DNA of 37,831 nucleotides from Rhodobacteraceae bacterium HLUCCA09 (lineage in GTDB: Bacteria > Pseudomonadota > Alphaproteobacteria > Rhodobacterales > Rhodobacteraceae), in contig LJNT01000225.1 of the NCBI GenBank assembly GCA_001314685.1, positions 1-37,831 of the forward strand, read 5' to 3'. The notes beneath the pieces were generated by a model. It was not told the origin of the DNA, did not search any database, and worked only from the letters and a program-made list of their open reading frames with translations. The position numbers were made by a program, and so were the translations under genes. Positions 1-12,564 of this stretch are shown in pieces. The first letter of the stretch is position 1. The number at the start of each line of letters is the position of its first letter.

Positions 1-783
1 GCCGCCGTGCAGCGCCGCGCCACCATAGGTGTCTACGATGATCTTGCGGCCCGTCAGCCCTGCGTCGCCCTCGGGCCCGCCGAGCACGAAGCGGCCCGTG
101 GGGTTCACGAACAGCCGGTCCTCCGGCACCTCCCACCCCTCGAGCGAGGCGGCGTTGAGATACTGCTTGACCAGCTCGCGGACCTGCTGCTGCGTCACGT
201 CCTCGCCGTGCTGGGTGGACACGACGACGGCGTCGATGCCCACCGGCTTGCCGTCGACGTATTTCAGCGTCACCTGGCTCTTGGAGTCGGGGCCGAATTC
301 GGGCCGGCGGCCCGCCTTCCGGTCCTCGGCCATGAGCCGCAGGATGCGGTGGGCGAACTGGATCGGCGCCGGCATCAGCTCGTCGGTCTCGTTGCAGGCG
401 TAGCCGAACATGATCCCCTGGTCGCCCGCGCCTTCCTCGCCCTTGTCGCCCTCGTCGACGCCCATCGCGATGTCGGAGGACTGGGCGTGCAGGCGGTTGA
501 CGATCTGCACGTCCTTCCAGTCGAAGCCGAGCTGCTCGTAGCCGATGTCGCGGATCGTGGCGCGCACCATCTCCTCGACATCGCGCAGGATCTTGTCGGG
601 CCCGCGCACCTCGCCCGCCACGGTGACGTGGTTGGTGGTGGCCAGGGTCTCGATACCGCAGCGGCAGTTGATCGGATCCTCGCGCAGATAGGCATCGAGA
701 AGGGTGTCGGAAATCCGGTCGCAGACCTTGTCGGGGTGCCCTTCGGACACCGACTCCGAGGTCATCAGCCAGCTTCTTGCCAT
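1..783 (-). CDS. metK: S-adenosylmethionine synthetase, N-terminal 261 residues (cut by window edge)
   Basis: Makes SAM from methionine and ATP in the cytoplasm. The 261 residues visible carry family signatures: [14 protein letters not shown] near residues 13-26, the ATP-binding GAGDQG at 118-123 followed by IMFGYA, and [20 protein letters not shown] near 235-254. The rest, including the usual glycine-rich GGGAFSGKD loop, lies off the window. The ATG at 783 is preceded by AGGGAGA at good spacing. It is the last visible gene of a minus-strand block (betaine methyltransferase, two metH halves, metK), starting 43 bases after the metH stop. That position suggests it supplies SAM to the betaine methyltransferase. 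A copy elsewhere in the genome cannot be excluded. Confidence 0.95.
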   Translation of the reverse strand, partial: MARSWLMTSESVSEGHPDKVCDRISDTLLDAYLREDPINCRCGIETLATTNHVTVAGEVRGPDKILRDVEEMVRATIRDIGYEQLGFDWKDVQIVNRLHAQSSDIAMGVDEGDKGEEGAGDQGIMFGYACNETDELMPAPIQFAHRILRLMAEDRKAGRRPEFGPDSKSQVTLKYVDGKPVGIDAVVVSTQHGEDVTQQQVRELVKQYLNAASLEGWEVPEDRLFVNPTGRFVLGGPEGDAGLTGRKIIVDTYGGAALHGG

Positions 784-826
784 GGTGCGTCTCCCTGTGG
801 GTTTCGGGGGTCGTGATCCCGGGGCG

Positions 827-4527
<3,701 letters not shown>

Positions 4528-4544
4528 GGGTTTCTCCCTGTGCT

Positions 4545-4570
4545 GCGACCCCGCCAGTACGCGGGGCCGC
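4545..4570 (-). promoter_or_regulatory. stable hairpin in the metH leader next to the ribosome binding site
   Basis: On the minus strand GCGGCCCCGC and GCGGGGTCGC pair over 10 bp (one G-T) around a GTACTG loop. The stem ends about 6 bases before the AGGGAGA that serves the metH start at 4527, and follows a CTAAGGAG at about 4573-4580. Its position suits control of translation initiation or mRNA processing. No known riboswitch consensus was matched with confidence. Confidence 0.5.
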
Positions 4571-4640
4571 ATCTCCTTAGCCGCGCGAAGCGCCCCGGGC
4601 ATCGGAGAAATCGTCATGAACGTTATGCGGTGTGGGTGCA

Positions 4641-4666
4641 GGAGCCGTTAATGATTTACGGCTTCC
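4641..4666 (-). promoter_or_regulatory. imperfect hairpin in the metH leader
   Basis: On the minus strand AGCCGT pairs with ACGGCT around an AT-rich loop, with GG/CC extending the stem past a bulged A. There is no U-tract, so it is not a classical terminator. It lies between the betaine-gene terminator-like hairpin and the RBS-proximal hairpin. Confidence 0.35.
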
Positions 4667-4675
4667 GCTTGCCGC

Positions 4676-4696
4676 GGCGCGGGCCTCGGCCGCGCC
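4676..4696 (-). terminator. hairpin immediately after the betaine methyltransferase stop
   Basis: Seven perfect pairs (GGCGCGG / CCGCGCC) around a 7-base loop begin one base after the stop codon at 4697. No T-run follows. It may be a partial terminator or a 3'-end stabiliser separating the betaine gene from metH. Confidence 0.4.
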
Positions 4697-6382
<1,686 letters not shown>

Positions 6383-7018
6383 CCTGTGCTCCCTGTACGG
6401 TCCGCGACGTCCCGACCGGCGCGCAGAGCGTGGCCGGACGCGGGGGCGGCCGCGCGCGCGCCCCGTGTGTCGTATCGTGTCGTTCGGAACCGGCCCCTCT
6501 TCGGCACGCCTCGCGGCGCGACCCCTGGCCAGTCGATGATTATTGTCTTTGTTGCGCTCCGGGTCACCCCATCGGTGGCCACGAGCGGAAAGAAGCAGAC
6601 GCACGATCACCCCTTCGGATGCGGCGTCCGGCTGGCGCTATCGAAATGCAATCAGAGCGACATTTCAATGCCTGTTTGCGACATGCCGTCGCCGATCGCG
6701 CCAAGGTGTTATCATAACTGACCAATTTCCTGCCCTTTTGATCCCACCCGAATGGAACAGCCGCGGCTCAGGCCGACCACGGAGCGCGGAAACGGCCCGC
6801 GTTGGGGATTCGCCATTCACGGGGCCCGCCCGAGAGACACGTTCGGGCCCCGCCGCCCATCCGATCTTGCCGGCCCTTCCCAACGGTCAATGTCGCTTCG
6901 AGCGTTGCTGTCTTGTCCGAAGCCGGGATCGTGTAGCGCTGGCAGGAGGTTGCGAGGTGCGGCGGTCCGCGCCGACGAGCGGTGGGCAAGCGTTGGCCGA
7001 CGATTTGTGAGCGCTACC
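6383..7018. other. divergent intergenic region between betaine and puc operons
   Basis: About 640 bases with no convincing gene. It must hold the promoter of the minus-strand betaine block and upstream control of the plus-strand puc operon. The part near 6590-6740 is less GC-rich than its surroundings (for example TTATCATAACTGACCAATTT around 6709-6728) and is the likeliest place for the betaine promoter. No specific box could be assigned. Confidence 0.5.
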
Positions 7019-7036
7019 TGTCAACTGAGATTTACA
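7019..7036. promoter_or_regulatory. PpsR/CrtJ-type box 1 upstream of puc
   Basis: TGTCAACTGAGATTTACA fits the TGT-N12-ACA palindrome bound by PpsR/CrtJ, the aerobic repressor of photosynthesis genes in purple bacteria. Its centre lies 26 bp upstream of a second match, the tandem arrangement typical of cooperative PpsR targets. Confidence 0.85.
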
Positions 7037-7037
7037 G

Positions 7038-7066
7038 TTGTGATTGTCAACTTGATGTGACATATT
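7038..7066 (+). promoter_or_regulatory. candidate puc promoter
   Basis: TTGTGA (7038-7043) and CATATT (7061-7066) are 17 bp apart in an AT-rich island. This would leave a leader of about 105 bases before pucB. The second PpsR-type box fills most of the spacer, so a bound repressor would block RNA polymerase directly. The hexamers match the consensus only moderately. Confidence 0.4.
7045..7062. promoter_or_regulatory. PpsR/CrtJ-type box 2 upstream of puc
   Basis: TGTCAACTTGATGTGACA is a second TGT-N12-ACA match. It shares the TGTCAACT left half with box 1 and overlaps the likely promoter spacer. Confidence 0.85.
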
Positions 7067-7179
7067 ATCGATGTTCCCTGTCCGGGAGGACTCGCCGGCA
7101 GGGAGCTTCACCAGTCGCGGAGGAAGACCCAGGTCGGAGCCTCCGAGGCTGCTCTGACGACCATGACTGGAGTGTTCAC

Positions 7180-7335
7180 ATGGCAGATGACGACGACAAG
7201 GTCTGGCCGACGGGCCTGACGCTGGAGCAGGCCGAGGAGGTCCACAGCTATCTCATCGACGGCACGCGGGTGTTCGGGGCCATCGCCCTGCTCGCCCACC
7301 TGCTCGTCGCGGTTTCCACCCCCTGGCTCGGCTGA
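7180..7335 (+). CDS. pucB: light-harvesting complex 2 beta subunit
   Basis: A 51-residue LH2 beta polypeptide: a short acidic N-terminus, [16 protein letters not shown] (7-22), one membrane span about 28-47 and the terminal PWLG. His40 in ALLAH is the expected bacteriochlorophyll (B850) ligand; His22 is also conserved. It matches Rhodobacter PucB nearly position for position in length. It is membrane-embedded and pairs with the alpha subunit to form the antenna ring. The ATG at 7180 follows TGGAG at about 8 bases. It is the first gene of the puc operon, 12 bases before pucA. Confidence 0.95.
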   Translation: MADDDDKVWPTGLTLEQAEEVHSYLIDGTRVFGAIALLAHLLVAVSTPWLG

Positions 7336-7347
7336 CGGAGACACGAC

Positions 7348-7697
7348 ATGAACAACGCAAAGATGTGGCTCGTCGTGCCGCCCGCGTGGGCGTGCCGGTG
7401 TTCCTCGGCGCCGTTGCCGTGGGCTCGTTCGCCGTCCACGTGGCGGTGCTGAGTAACACGTCGTGGGTGGCCGACTTCCTGTCGGGCCAGCCGCTCGGCT
7501 CCGGTGACGCGCAGGCGGCGGCGATGCTGCCGGCACAGGGCGACGCGGCGACCGCCAAGGCGTCCTACGTCGCGCCGACGCCCGAGGGCGACAGGGTCAC
7601 CGTGATCCTACCCGACGGCACGACCGCGACGGCGATCCTGCAGGCGCCCGAGGTGCTCGCCTCGGCCGACGACCGCGCACGGCTCGCCCTCGAGTGA
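7348..7697 (+). CDS. pucA: light-harvesting complex 2 alpha subunit, apparent -1 frameshift and long C-terminal tail
   Basis: The ATG at 7348 reads MNNAKMWLVVPP, a normal LH2 alpha start. The frame then goes out of register and stops at 7450-7452 after 34 codons. Adding one base in the C-run near 7379-7382 restores VGVPVFLGAVAVGSFAVHVA, with His31 (B850 ligand) and W40 in the positions of Rhodobacter PucA. The corrected protein has about 116 residues, against about 54 in Rhodobacter sphaeroides. The extra 60 or so residues (Ala/Gly/Asp-rich, ending ADDRARLALE) follow the membrane span and should lie in the periplasm. The frameshift is either a base-call or assembly error in CCCC/CCC or a true mutation. 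pucB and pucC are intact, which favours an error. Confidence 0.85.
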
Positions 7698-7706
7698 AGA
7701 GGGTCA

Positions 7707-7740
7707 GGCCCGCCGGGCGCGGCCAGCGCCCCGGCGGGCC
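7707..7740 (+). terminator. long hairpin between pucA and pucC
   Basis: GGCCCGCCGGG pairs with CCCGGCGGGCC, extended inwards by CGC/GCG with one bulged base and a 5-base loop. It starts 9 bases after the pucA stop. A hairpin here fits known puc operons, where an abundant short pucBA mRNA is protected or terminated and less message reaches pucC. Confidence 0.7.
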
Positions 7741-7809
7741 GCCCGTCTCTTCTGACGCCCCCACGCGTGGGCCCTCCCGGCCCCGCCCAGGCAGCGCAGG
7801 TCGCCCGGA

Positions 7810-9228
7810 ATGATGAACTATCGCCGCTTCGTCCTGAACAGGCTCGCCCGCATCAGCCCCCGCTGGCTGCCCTTCGCCGACGTGGCGACCGACGAGGTGC
7901 CGCTCTCGCGCCTGCTGCGGCTCTCGCTCTTCCAGGTCACGGTGGGCATGGCGCTGGTGCTCCTGGTCGGCGTCCTCAACCGCGTGATGATTGTCGAGCT
8001 CGACGTGCCCGCCTCGCTGGTCGCGGGGATGCTGGCGCTGCCGCTGGTCTTCGCCCCCTTCCGCACGCTGATCGGCTTCCGCTCCGACACGCATGTCTCG
8101 GCGTTGGGCTGGCGCCGCGTGCCCTACATCTGGAAGGGGACGCTGCTGCAATTCGGTGGCTTCGCCATCATGCCCTTCGCGCTGCTCGTGCTGTCGGGCT
8201 ACGGTGAAGCGGTCGACGCGCCGCGCTGGATCGGCCTGTCGTCGGCCGCGCTCGCCTTCCTGCTCGTAGGGGCGGGCCTGCACACGGTGCAGACCGTGGG
8301 CCTCGCGCTCGCCACCGATCTCGTGGCCGAGGAGGACCAGCCCAAGGTCGTCGGCCTGATGTATGTCATGCTGCTGCTCGGCATGGTCGTGAGCGCGCTC
8401 GTCTTCGGCGCGCTTCTGGAAAATTACACGCCCGGGCGTCTCGTGCAGGTGATCCAGGGTGCCGCCGTAACGACCGTCGCGCTCAACATCTTCGCCATGT
8501 GGAAGCAGGAATCGCGCTCCTGGGCGCGGGCGCAGGCGCAAAAGCCCGACCGCGATTTCGGGCGTGCCTGGCGGACCTTTACCGGCCGGCCCGGCGCTCT
8601 GATGCTGCTCGGCGCGATCGGTCTCGGCACCTTCGGCTACGGCATGGCCGACGTGCTGCTCGAGCCCTATGGCGGGCAGGCGCTGGGCCTGACCGTCGCG
8701 CAGACGACCAAGCTGACCGCCGTGCTCGCCGCGGGCACGCTCGCCGGTTTCGCCATCGCCTCCAGGGTGCTCTCCGGGCCCGCCCGCGCGACCTCGGTCG
8801 CGCTCTGGGGCGCGGCGATCGGCGTGCCGGCCTTCGCGGCGATCATCCTGTCCTCGGCGGCGGTGGGGCCCATGCTCTTCGTCGCGGGCACCTTCGCCAC
8901 GGGCCTCGGTGCGGGCCTCTTCGGGCATGCCACGCTCACCGCGACCATGCGCGCCGCGCCGGCCGAGCAGGTGGGCCTCGCGCTCGGCGCCTGGGGCGCG
9001 GTGCAGGCCACCGCCGCCGGCATCGGCGTGGCGCTCGGCGGCGTGGTGCGCGACGTGCTCGTGGGCCTGCAGGGGCGCGACGGAGCCGTCGCAGACCCCG
9101 CCTTGCCCTACAATGCCGTCTTCGGCATCGAGATGTTGTTCCTCGTTCTCGCCGTCGTCGCTCTGCTCGCCCTGCAGCGGACGGCGGCGCACAACGCCCC
9201 CGACCCCGAACGCCTGGAGGTAGCATGA
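7810..9228 (+). CDS. pucC: PucC, light-harvesting complex assembly membrane protein (MFS fold)
   Basis: A 472-residue, roughly 12-span membrane protein of the PucC/LhaA family (bacteriochlorophyll delivery branch of the major facilitator superfamily), needed for LH2 assembly. Typical segments include RLSLFQVTVGMALVLLVGVL near 37-56, GFRSDTHVSALGWRRVPYIW near 91-110 and the repeated short loops between spans. Start choice is slightly uncertain because two ATGs are adjacent (7810 and 7813); upstream GCAGG is a weak ribosome site. It lies 112 bases after pucA behind a strong hairpin. Its stop overlaps the next start in an ATGA. Confidence 0.93.
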   Translation: MMNYRRFVLNRLARISPRWLPFADVATDEVPLSRLLRLSLFQVTVGMALVLLVGVLNRVMIVELDVPASLVAGMLALPLVFAPFRTLIGFRSDTHVSALGWRRVPYIWKGTLLQFGGFAIMPFALLVLSGYGEAVDAPRWIGLSSAALAFLLVGAGLHTVQTVGLALATDLVAEEDQPKVVGLMYVMLLLGMVVSALVFGALLENYTPGRLVQVIQGAAVTTVALNIFAMWKQESRSWARAQAQKPDRDFGRAWRTFTGRPGALMLLGAIGLGTFGYGMADVLLEPYGGQALGLTVAQTTKLTAVLAAGTLAGFAIASRVLSGPARATSVALWGAAIGVPAFAAIILSSAAVGPMLFVAGTFATGLGAGLFGHATLTATMRAAPAEQVGLALGAWGAVQATAAGIGVALGGVVRDVLVGLQGRDGAVADPALPYNAVFGIEMLFLVLAVVALLALQRTAAHNAPDPERLEVA

Positions 9229-9851
9229 CCACCATCATCACGCGGCTCTACGCCGACAGAAAGGCGGCGCGCGCCGTCCGCAAGAAACTGCTGAAGCAGA
9301 AGTTCCGCGAGGCCGATGTCGACCTGATCGCGGCCAGGGAGGGCGACGACACCGCCCGCATCGAGGCCGCGCTGGAAAAGGCGATGGTGCACGAGAGCGC
9401 CGCCAAGGCCTATGCTAGGCCGATCGCCGAGGGCGGCGCCGCGCTGGTCGTGCGGGCCGATTACCGCCCGCTCGGCGCCCGCCGCATCGCGCGCGAGAGT
9501 CTCGCCGACAGTGGGGCGGTCGACGCCGGCGGCGCGGTCGAGGATCACGATGTCAAGCTGCCACCGAAGCCCGCCTACGAGACGCTGTTCCCGAGGGTGC
9601 TGAAGGACCATCCGCTGTTCTTCCGCGTCGACAGCGATCCCGGCACCGGGCGCGAGCCGCAGACCTTCTCGAAGCTGACCGGCATTCCGGCGCTCACCAG
9701 CTGGCGCCCCGGCGGGCAGCGGCTGACCGAGCGGCGCGGCCCGATCCTGCCCTTCAAGACGATCGACGACCGGCCGCGCAAGAAATCGGTGCTCGAGGAC
9801 CATCCCCGGTTCTCCGACCGCTTCGGCGTGGCGACGATCAAGCACCGCTGA
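9225..9851 (+). CDS. uncharacterised protein in the puc operon
   Basis: A 208-residue soluble, basic protein with no signal peptide or membrane span. I do not recognise it. The first 60 residues (ITRLYADRKAARAVRKKLLK and following) look like one alpha/beta unit, loosely reminiscent of small stress-protein (YflT-like) domains. The second half is rich in Pro, Arg, His and Phe, with two DHP motifs (KDHPLFF, EDHPRF) separated by about 60 residues, and ends in VATIKHR. The start is fixed by a four-base ATGA overlap with pucC, so it is translated with the LH2 assembly factor. That suggests a role in LH2 production or assembly, as proposed for pucD/pucE genes in other puc operons; homology to those was not established. 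Confidence 0.75.
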   Translation: MTTIITRLYADRKAARAVRKKLLKQKFREADVDLIAAREGDDTARIEAALEKAMVHESAAKAYARPIAEGGAALVVRADYRPLGARRIARESLADSGAVDAGGAVEDHDVKLPPKPAYETLFPRVLKDHPLFFRVDSDPGTGREPQTFSKLTGIPALTSWRPGGQRLTERRGPILPFKTIDDRPRKKSVLEDHPRFSDRFGVATIKHR

Positions 9852-9863
9852 GCGGTTCGGCCG

Positions 9864-9888
9864 GGCGGCCGGGCCTCGCCCGGCCGCC
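9864..9888 (+). terminator. puc operon terminator hairpin
   Basis: GGCGGCCGGGC and GCCCGGCCGCC form 11 perfect pairs around CTC, starting 13 bases after the last puc stop. It lies between convergent genes and could work on both strands; no U-tract is present. Confidence 0.65.
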
Positions 9889-10105
9889 TGCAGTCTCGCT
9901 CGAGAGCCGCGTCCGGCGCGAGCCGCCCGCGCTTCGCCGGGTCGGCGGCCGCGTCGGCCCTCGCAATGCCGGCATCGACCGGGGCTGACGCGCGGCAGCC
10001 GCACCGTGCCGACACGGAGGGTCATTCTGTCCGGTGCGCGCAGGCGGCGGCGCCGTGGGCGCGGCCGTCGCCACGGCCCGATCCCGCCGTCGTCGCGTCG
10101 GTCTC

Positions 10106-12310
10106 TCAGCGCCGCCCGAGGAGGGCGCGGGCGGCCCGCACGATGCCGTCGGTCGACGGCAGGGTCGCGGCATGGGCCGGCCCGGTGGCGATGAAACTGT
10201 CCTCGGCCGTCAGTCGCGCGACGGGCAGCCCAGGCGCCCGCTCGGCCATGAGCGCCATCAGTCCCTCGGCCACCCCGCCCGAGCGCCGCGTCTCGTCGAC
10301 GATCAGCGCCCCGCCGCAGCCCGCGAGCGCGTCGAGCAGCGACGCCTCGGGCAGCGGCGCGAGCCAGCGCAGGTCGATCACCCGTGCCGCCACGCCGTCC
10401 TTCGCCAGCCGGGTCTGCGCCTGCCGGCAGAGGCGATGCCCGTTGCCGAAGGTCACGAGCGCGAGGTCTGACCCGTCGCCGTGCACGCCCACCGCGCCGA
10501 GGGGCAGCCGCTCGGGCGGTGCGGGGTAGGGCGTGGCCCAGCCACCGTCGCCCTCGGCGTCGAGGTCGCGCACCGAGTAGAGCGCGATCGGCTCGAGAAA
10601 GACGCAGACGCGCGCGTCCTCGCGGGCCAGCCGCACGCATTCGCGCAGCATCCGCGCGGCGTCCTGCCCCGTCGAGGGGCAGGCGAGGATCAGGCCGGGG
10701 ATGTCGCGCAGCACCGCAAGCGCATTGTCGTTGTGGAAGTGCCCGCCGAAGCCCTTCTGGTAGCCGAGGCCCGCCACCCGAACGACCATCGGGTTGGCGA
10801 ACTGGCCGTTCGAGAAGAAGGGCAGGGTGGCCGCCTCGCCGCGCAGCTGGTCCTCGGCATTGTGCAGGTAGGCGAGGAACTGGCTCTCGGGGATGGGCAC
10901 GAACCCGTTATGCGCCATGCCGAGGGCGAGGCCGAGGATCGACTGTTCGTCGAGCAGCGTGTCGATCACCCGGTCGCGGCCGAAGCGCTTCTGCAGGCCG
11001 CGCGTCGCGCCATAGACGCCGCCTTTGGCGCCCACGTCCTCGCCCATCACGACGATCTCGGGATGCTCCAGCATCAGATCGGCCAGCGCCCAGGCGACGT
11101 GGCGCACCATCGGCTGCGGCGCGTCCATCTGGTCGGCCTCGCTGCCGAAGGCTGCCCGCCGCGCCGCCGGGTCGGGGCCGTTCGAGGGTCGGCAGGGGCG
11201 TTGAGGGGGGATCAGCGAGGCCATCACCTCGGCGGCGTCGCGCAGGTGCGGCCGTCTGCCGGCCTCTTCGGCCTTCGCCGCGACCTCGGCGCAGGTCTCG
11301 TCGTAGATCGCCAGCGCCGCGTCGGGCGCTAGCGCCCCTGCCTCGGCCAGCAGACGGACGGAGTGCAGCAGCGGGTCGTTCGCCTCGTCTGCCTCCACCT
11401 CGGCGCGGGTGAGGTAGGCGGTCGGCACGTCGGCCCCGGCATGGCCGTAAAGCCGCACGGTGCGCAGGTGCAGGAAGGCGGGCCGCCGCCGCGCCCGCAC
11501 CCAGTCGGCCGCCTCGCGCGCCGCGCGATGGGTGTCGTAGAGGTCGAGCCCGTCGGCCGCGACGTAGCGCAGGCCGGGACGGGTGGAGAACGCCGCCTCG
11601 ATCCAGCCCGGCGGCGTTTTCACGGAGATGCCGATGCCGTTGTCCTCGCAGACGAGCAACAGCGGCATCGCCCCGCCCTGGTAGGCCGTCCAGCAGGCGG
11701 CGTTGATCGCGCCGAGGGCGGTGGAGTGGTTGGCCGAGGCATCGCCGAACGAGGCCATCACCAGCGCGTCGTCGGGCAGCACCGCGTGGTCGGGCCGGTG
11801 CCGCTTCGCGGCGCCGATTGAATGGGCCGCGCCCATCGCCTTGGGCAGGTGGCTCGCGATGGTCGAGGTCTGCGGCGGAATCGTCAGCGCCTTCGAGCCC
11901 AGCACCTTGTGGCGGCCGCCCGAGATCGGGTCGTCGGCCGCGCAGGCGAAAGAGAGCAGGATGTCCCATGCCGGGTTCTGCCCCTCGACCTGACCGGCGC
12001 GGGCGATCTGGAACGCGGCGTCGCGGTAATGCAGGAACGCCATGTCGGTCGGGCGCAGGGCGTGGGCCACCGCCGCCATCCCCTCGTGCCCCGACGAGCC
12101 GATCGTGTAGAAACCGGTGCCGGCCCGCTGCATCGCCCGCCCCTGCCTGTCGAGCGCCCGGCACAGGCACTGGGCGCGGAACAGCGAAACCGCTTCATCT
12201 GCCGACAGGGGCCCCTCGGGCGCCCGGCCCGGCGGCAGGTCGCCCGCCGCGATGCGGGCGCGGAACGCCGTGTGCACGATCTCGGCCCGGTCCGCCGACG
12301 CTCCGTCCAT
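10106..12310 (-). CDS. 2-oxoacid dehydrogenase E1, fused alpha and beta chains
   Basis: A 734-residue thiamine-diphosphate enzyme joining the two E1 chains of branched-chain 2-oxoacid or pyruvate-type dehydrogenases. The alpha half (about 1-390) has the cofactor motif FGDASANHSTALGAIN at 188-203 and CEDNGIGIS at 221-229 (N224). The canonical GDG is GDA here. The beta half (about 396-734) has MGEDVGAKGGVYGATRGL at 422-439 and the long IDTLLDEQSILG stretch. The probable reaction is decarboxylation of a 2-oxoacid with transfer to an E2 lipoyl domain; neither E2 nor E3 is in the window, so the substrate is unknown. The start at 12310 follows GGGAGGGG. It stands alone, convergent with the puc operon. 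Confidence 0.85.
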   Translation of the reverse strand: MDGASADRAEIVHTAFRARIAAGDLPPGRAPEGPLSADEAVSLFRAQCLCRALDRQGRAMQRAGTGFYTIGSSGHEGMAAVAHALRPTDMAFLHYRDAAFQIARAGQVEGQNPAWDILLSFACAADDPISGGRHKVLGSKALTIPPQTSTIASHLPKAMGAAHSIGAAKRHRPDHAVLPDDALVMASFGDASANHSTALGAINAACWTAYQGGAMPLLLVCEDNGIGISVKTPPGWIEAAFSTRPGLRYVAADGLDLYDTHRAAREAADWVRARRRPAFLHLRTVRLYGHAGADVPTAYLTRAEVEADEANDPLLHSVRLLAEAGALAPDAALAIYDETCAEVAAKAEEAGRRPHLRDAAEVMASLIPPQRPCRPSNGPDPAARRAAFGSEADQMDAPQPMVRHVAWALADLMLEHPEIVVMGEDVGAKGGVYGATRGLQKRFGRDRVIDTLLDEQSILGLALGMAHNGFVPIPESQFLAYLHNAEDQLRGEAATLPFFSNGQFANPMVVRVAGLGYQKGFGGHFHNDNALAVLRDIPGLILACPSTGQDAARMLRECVRLAREDARVCVFLEPIALYSVRDLDAEGDGGWATPYPAPPERLPLGAVGVHGDGSDLALVTFGNGHRLCRQAQTRLAKDGVAARVIDLRWLAPLPEASLLDALAGCGGALIVDETRRSGGVAEGLMALMAERAPGLPVARLTAEDSFIATGPAHAATLPSTDGIVRAARALLGRR

Positions 12311-12490
12311 GCCACCCCTCCCTCTCTCGCCCGTCCGCGCGGGCGACGCCTCCCTTGCGCGCCCCGCGGCCGGGGTCAAGCGGCGGCCGGCGCCCATGCC
12401 GCCTTGGCCCATGCGCCGTGCCCGGCCGCCCGATCGCGTCCGCCGCCACCCGGCCCCGCCCCGCCCGGCGACGGCGCAGCGCGCTCCGCC

Positions 12491-12520
12491 CTGCTTCTTT
12501 CTGTTTCAAATACGCCGGCG
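12491..12520 (-). repeat. Rhodobacterales intergenic motif, copy C (tail only)
   Basis: On the minus strand CGCCGGCGTATTTGAAAC then AGAAAGAAGCAG resembles the tail of the two fuller copies at 14841 and 22221. It follows the 3' end of the 2-hydroxyacid dehydrogenase gene on the same strand, a terminator-like position. The two upstream hairpins of the family are not clear here. Confidence 0.45.
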
Positions 12521-12564
12521 ACGCTGCTGACCGCGCGCCACCGCCGAGTGGAGCGGCGCCCGGC

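Noticed and set aside
784..826. Possible SAM/SAH riboswitch in the 43-base gap before metK, a position where Rhodobacterales often carry one
   Set aside because: The required closing stem (TCAC...GTGA type) and the pyrimidine run pairing with the ribosome site could not be found in the gap; only an ordinary AGGGAGA is clear.
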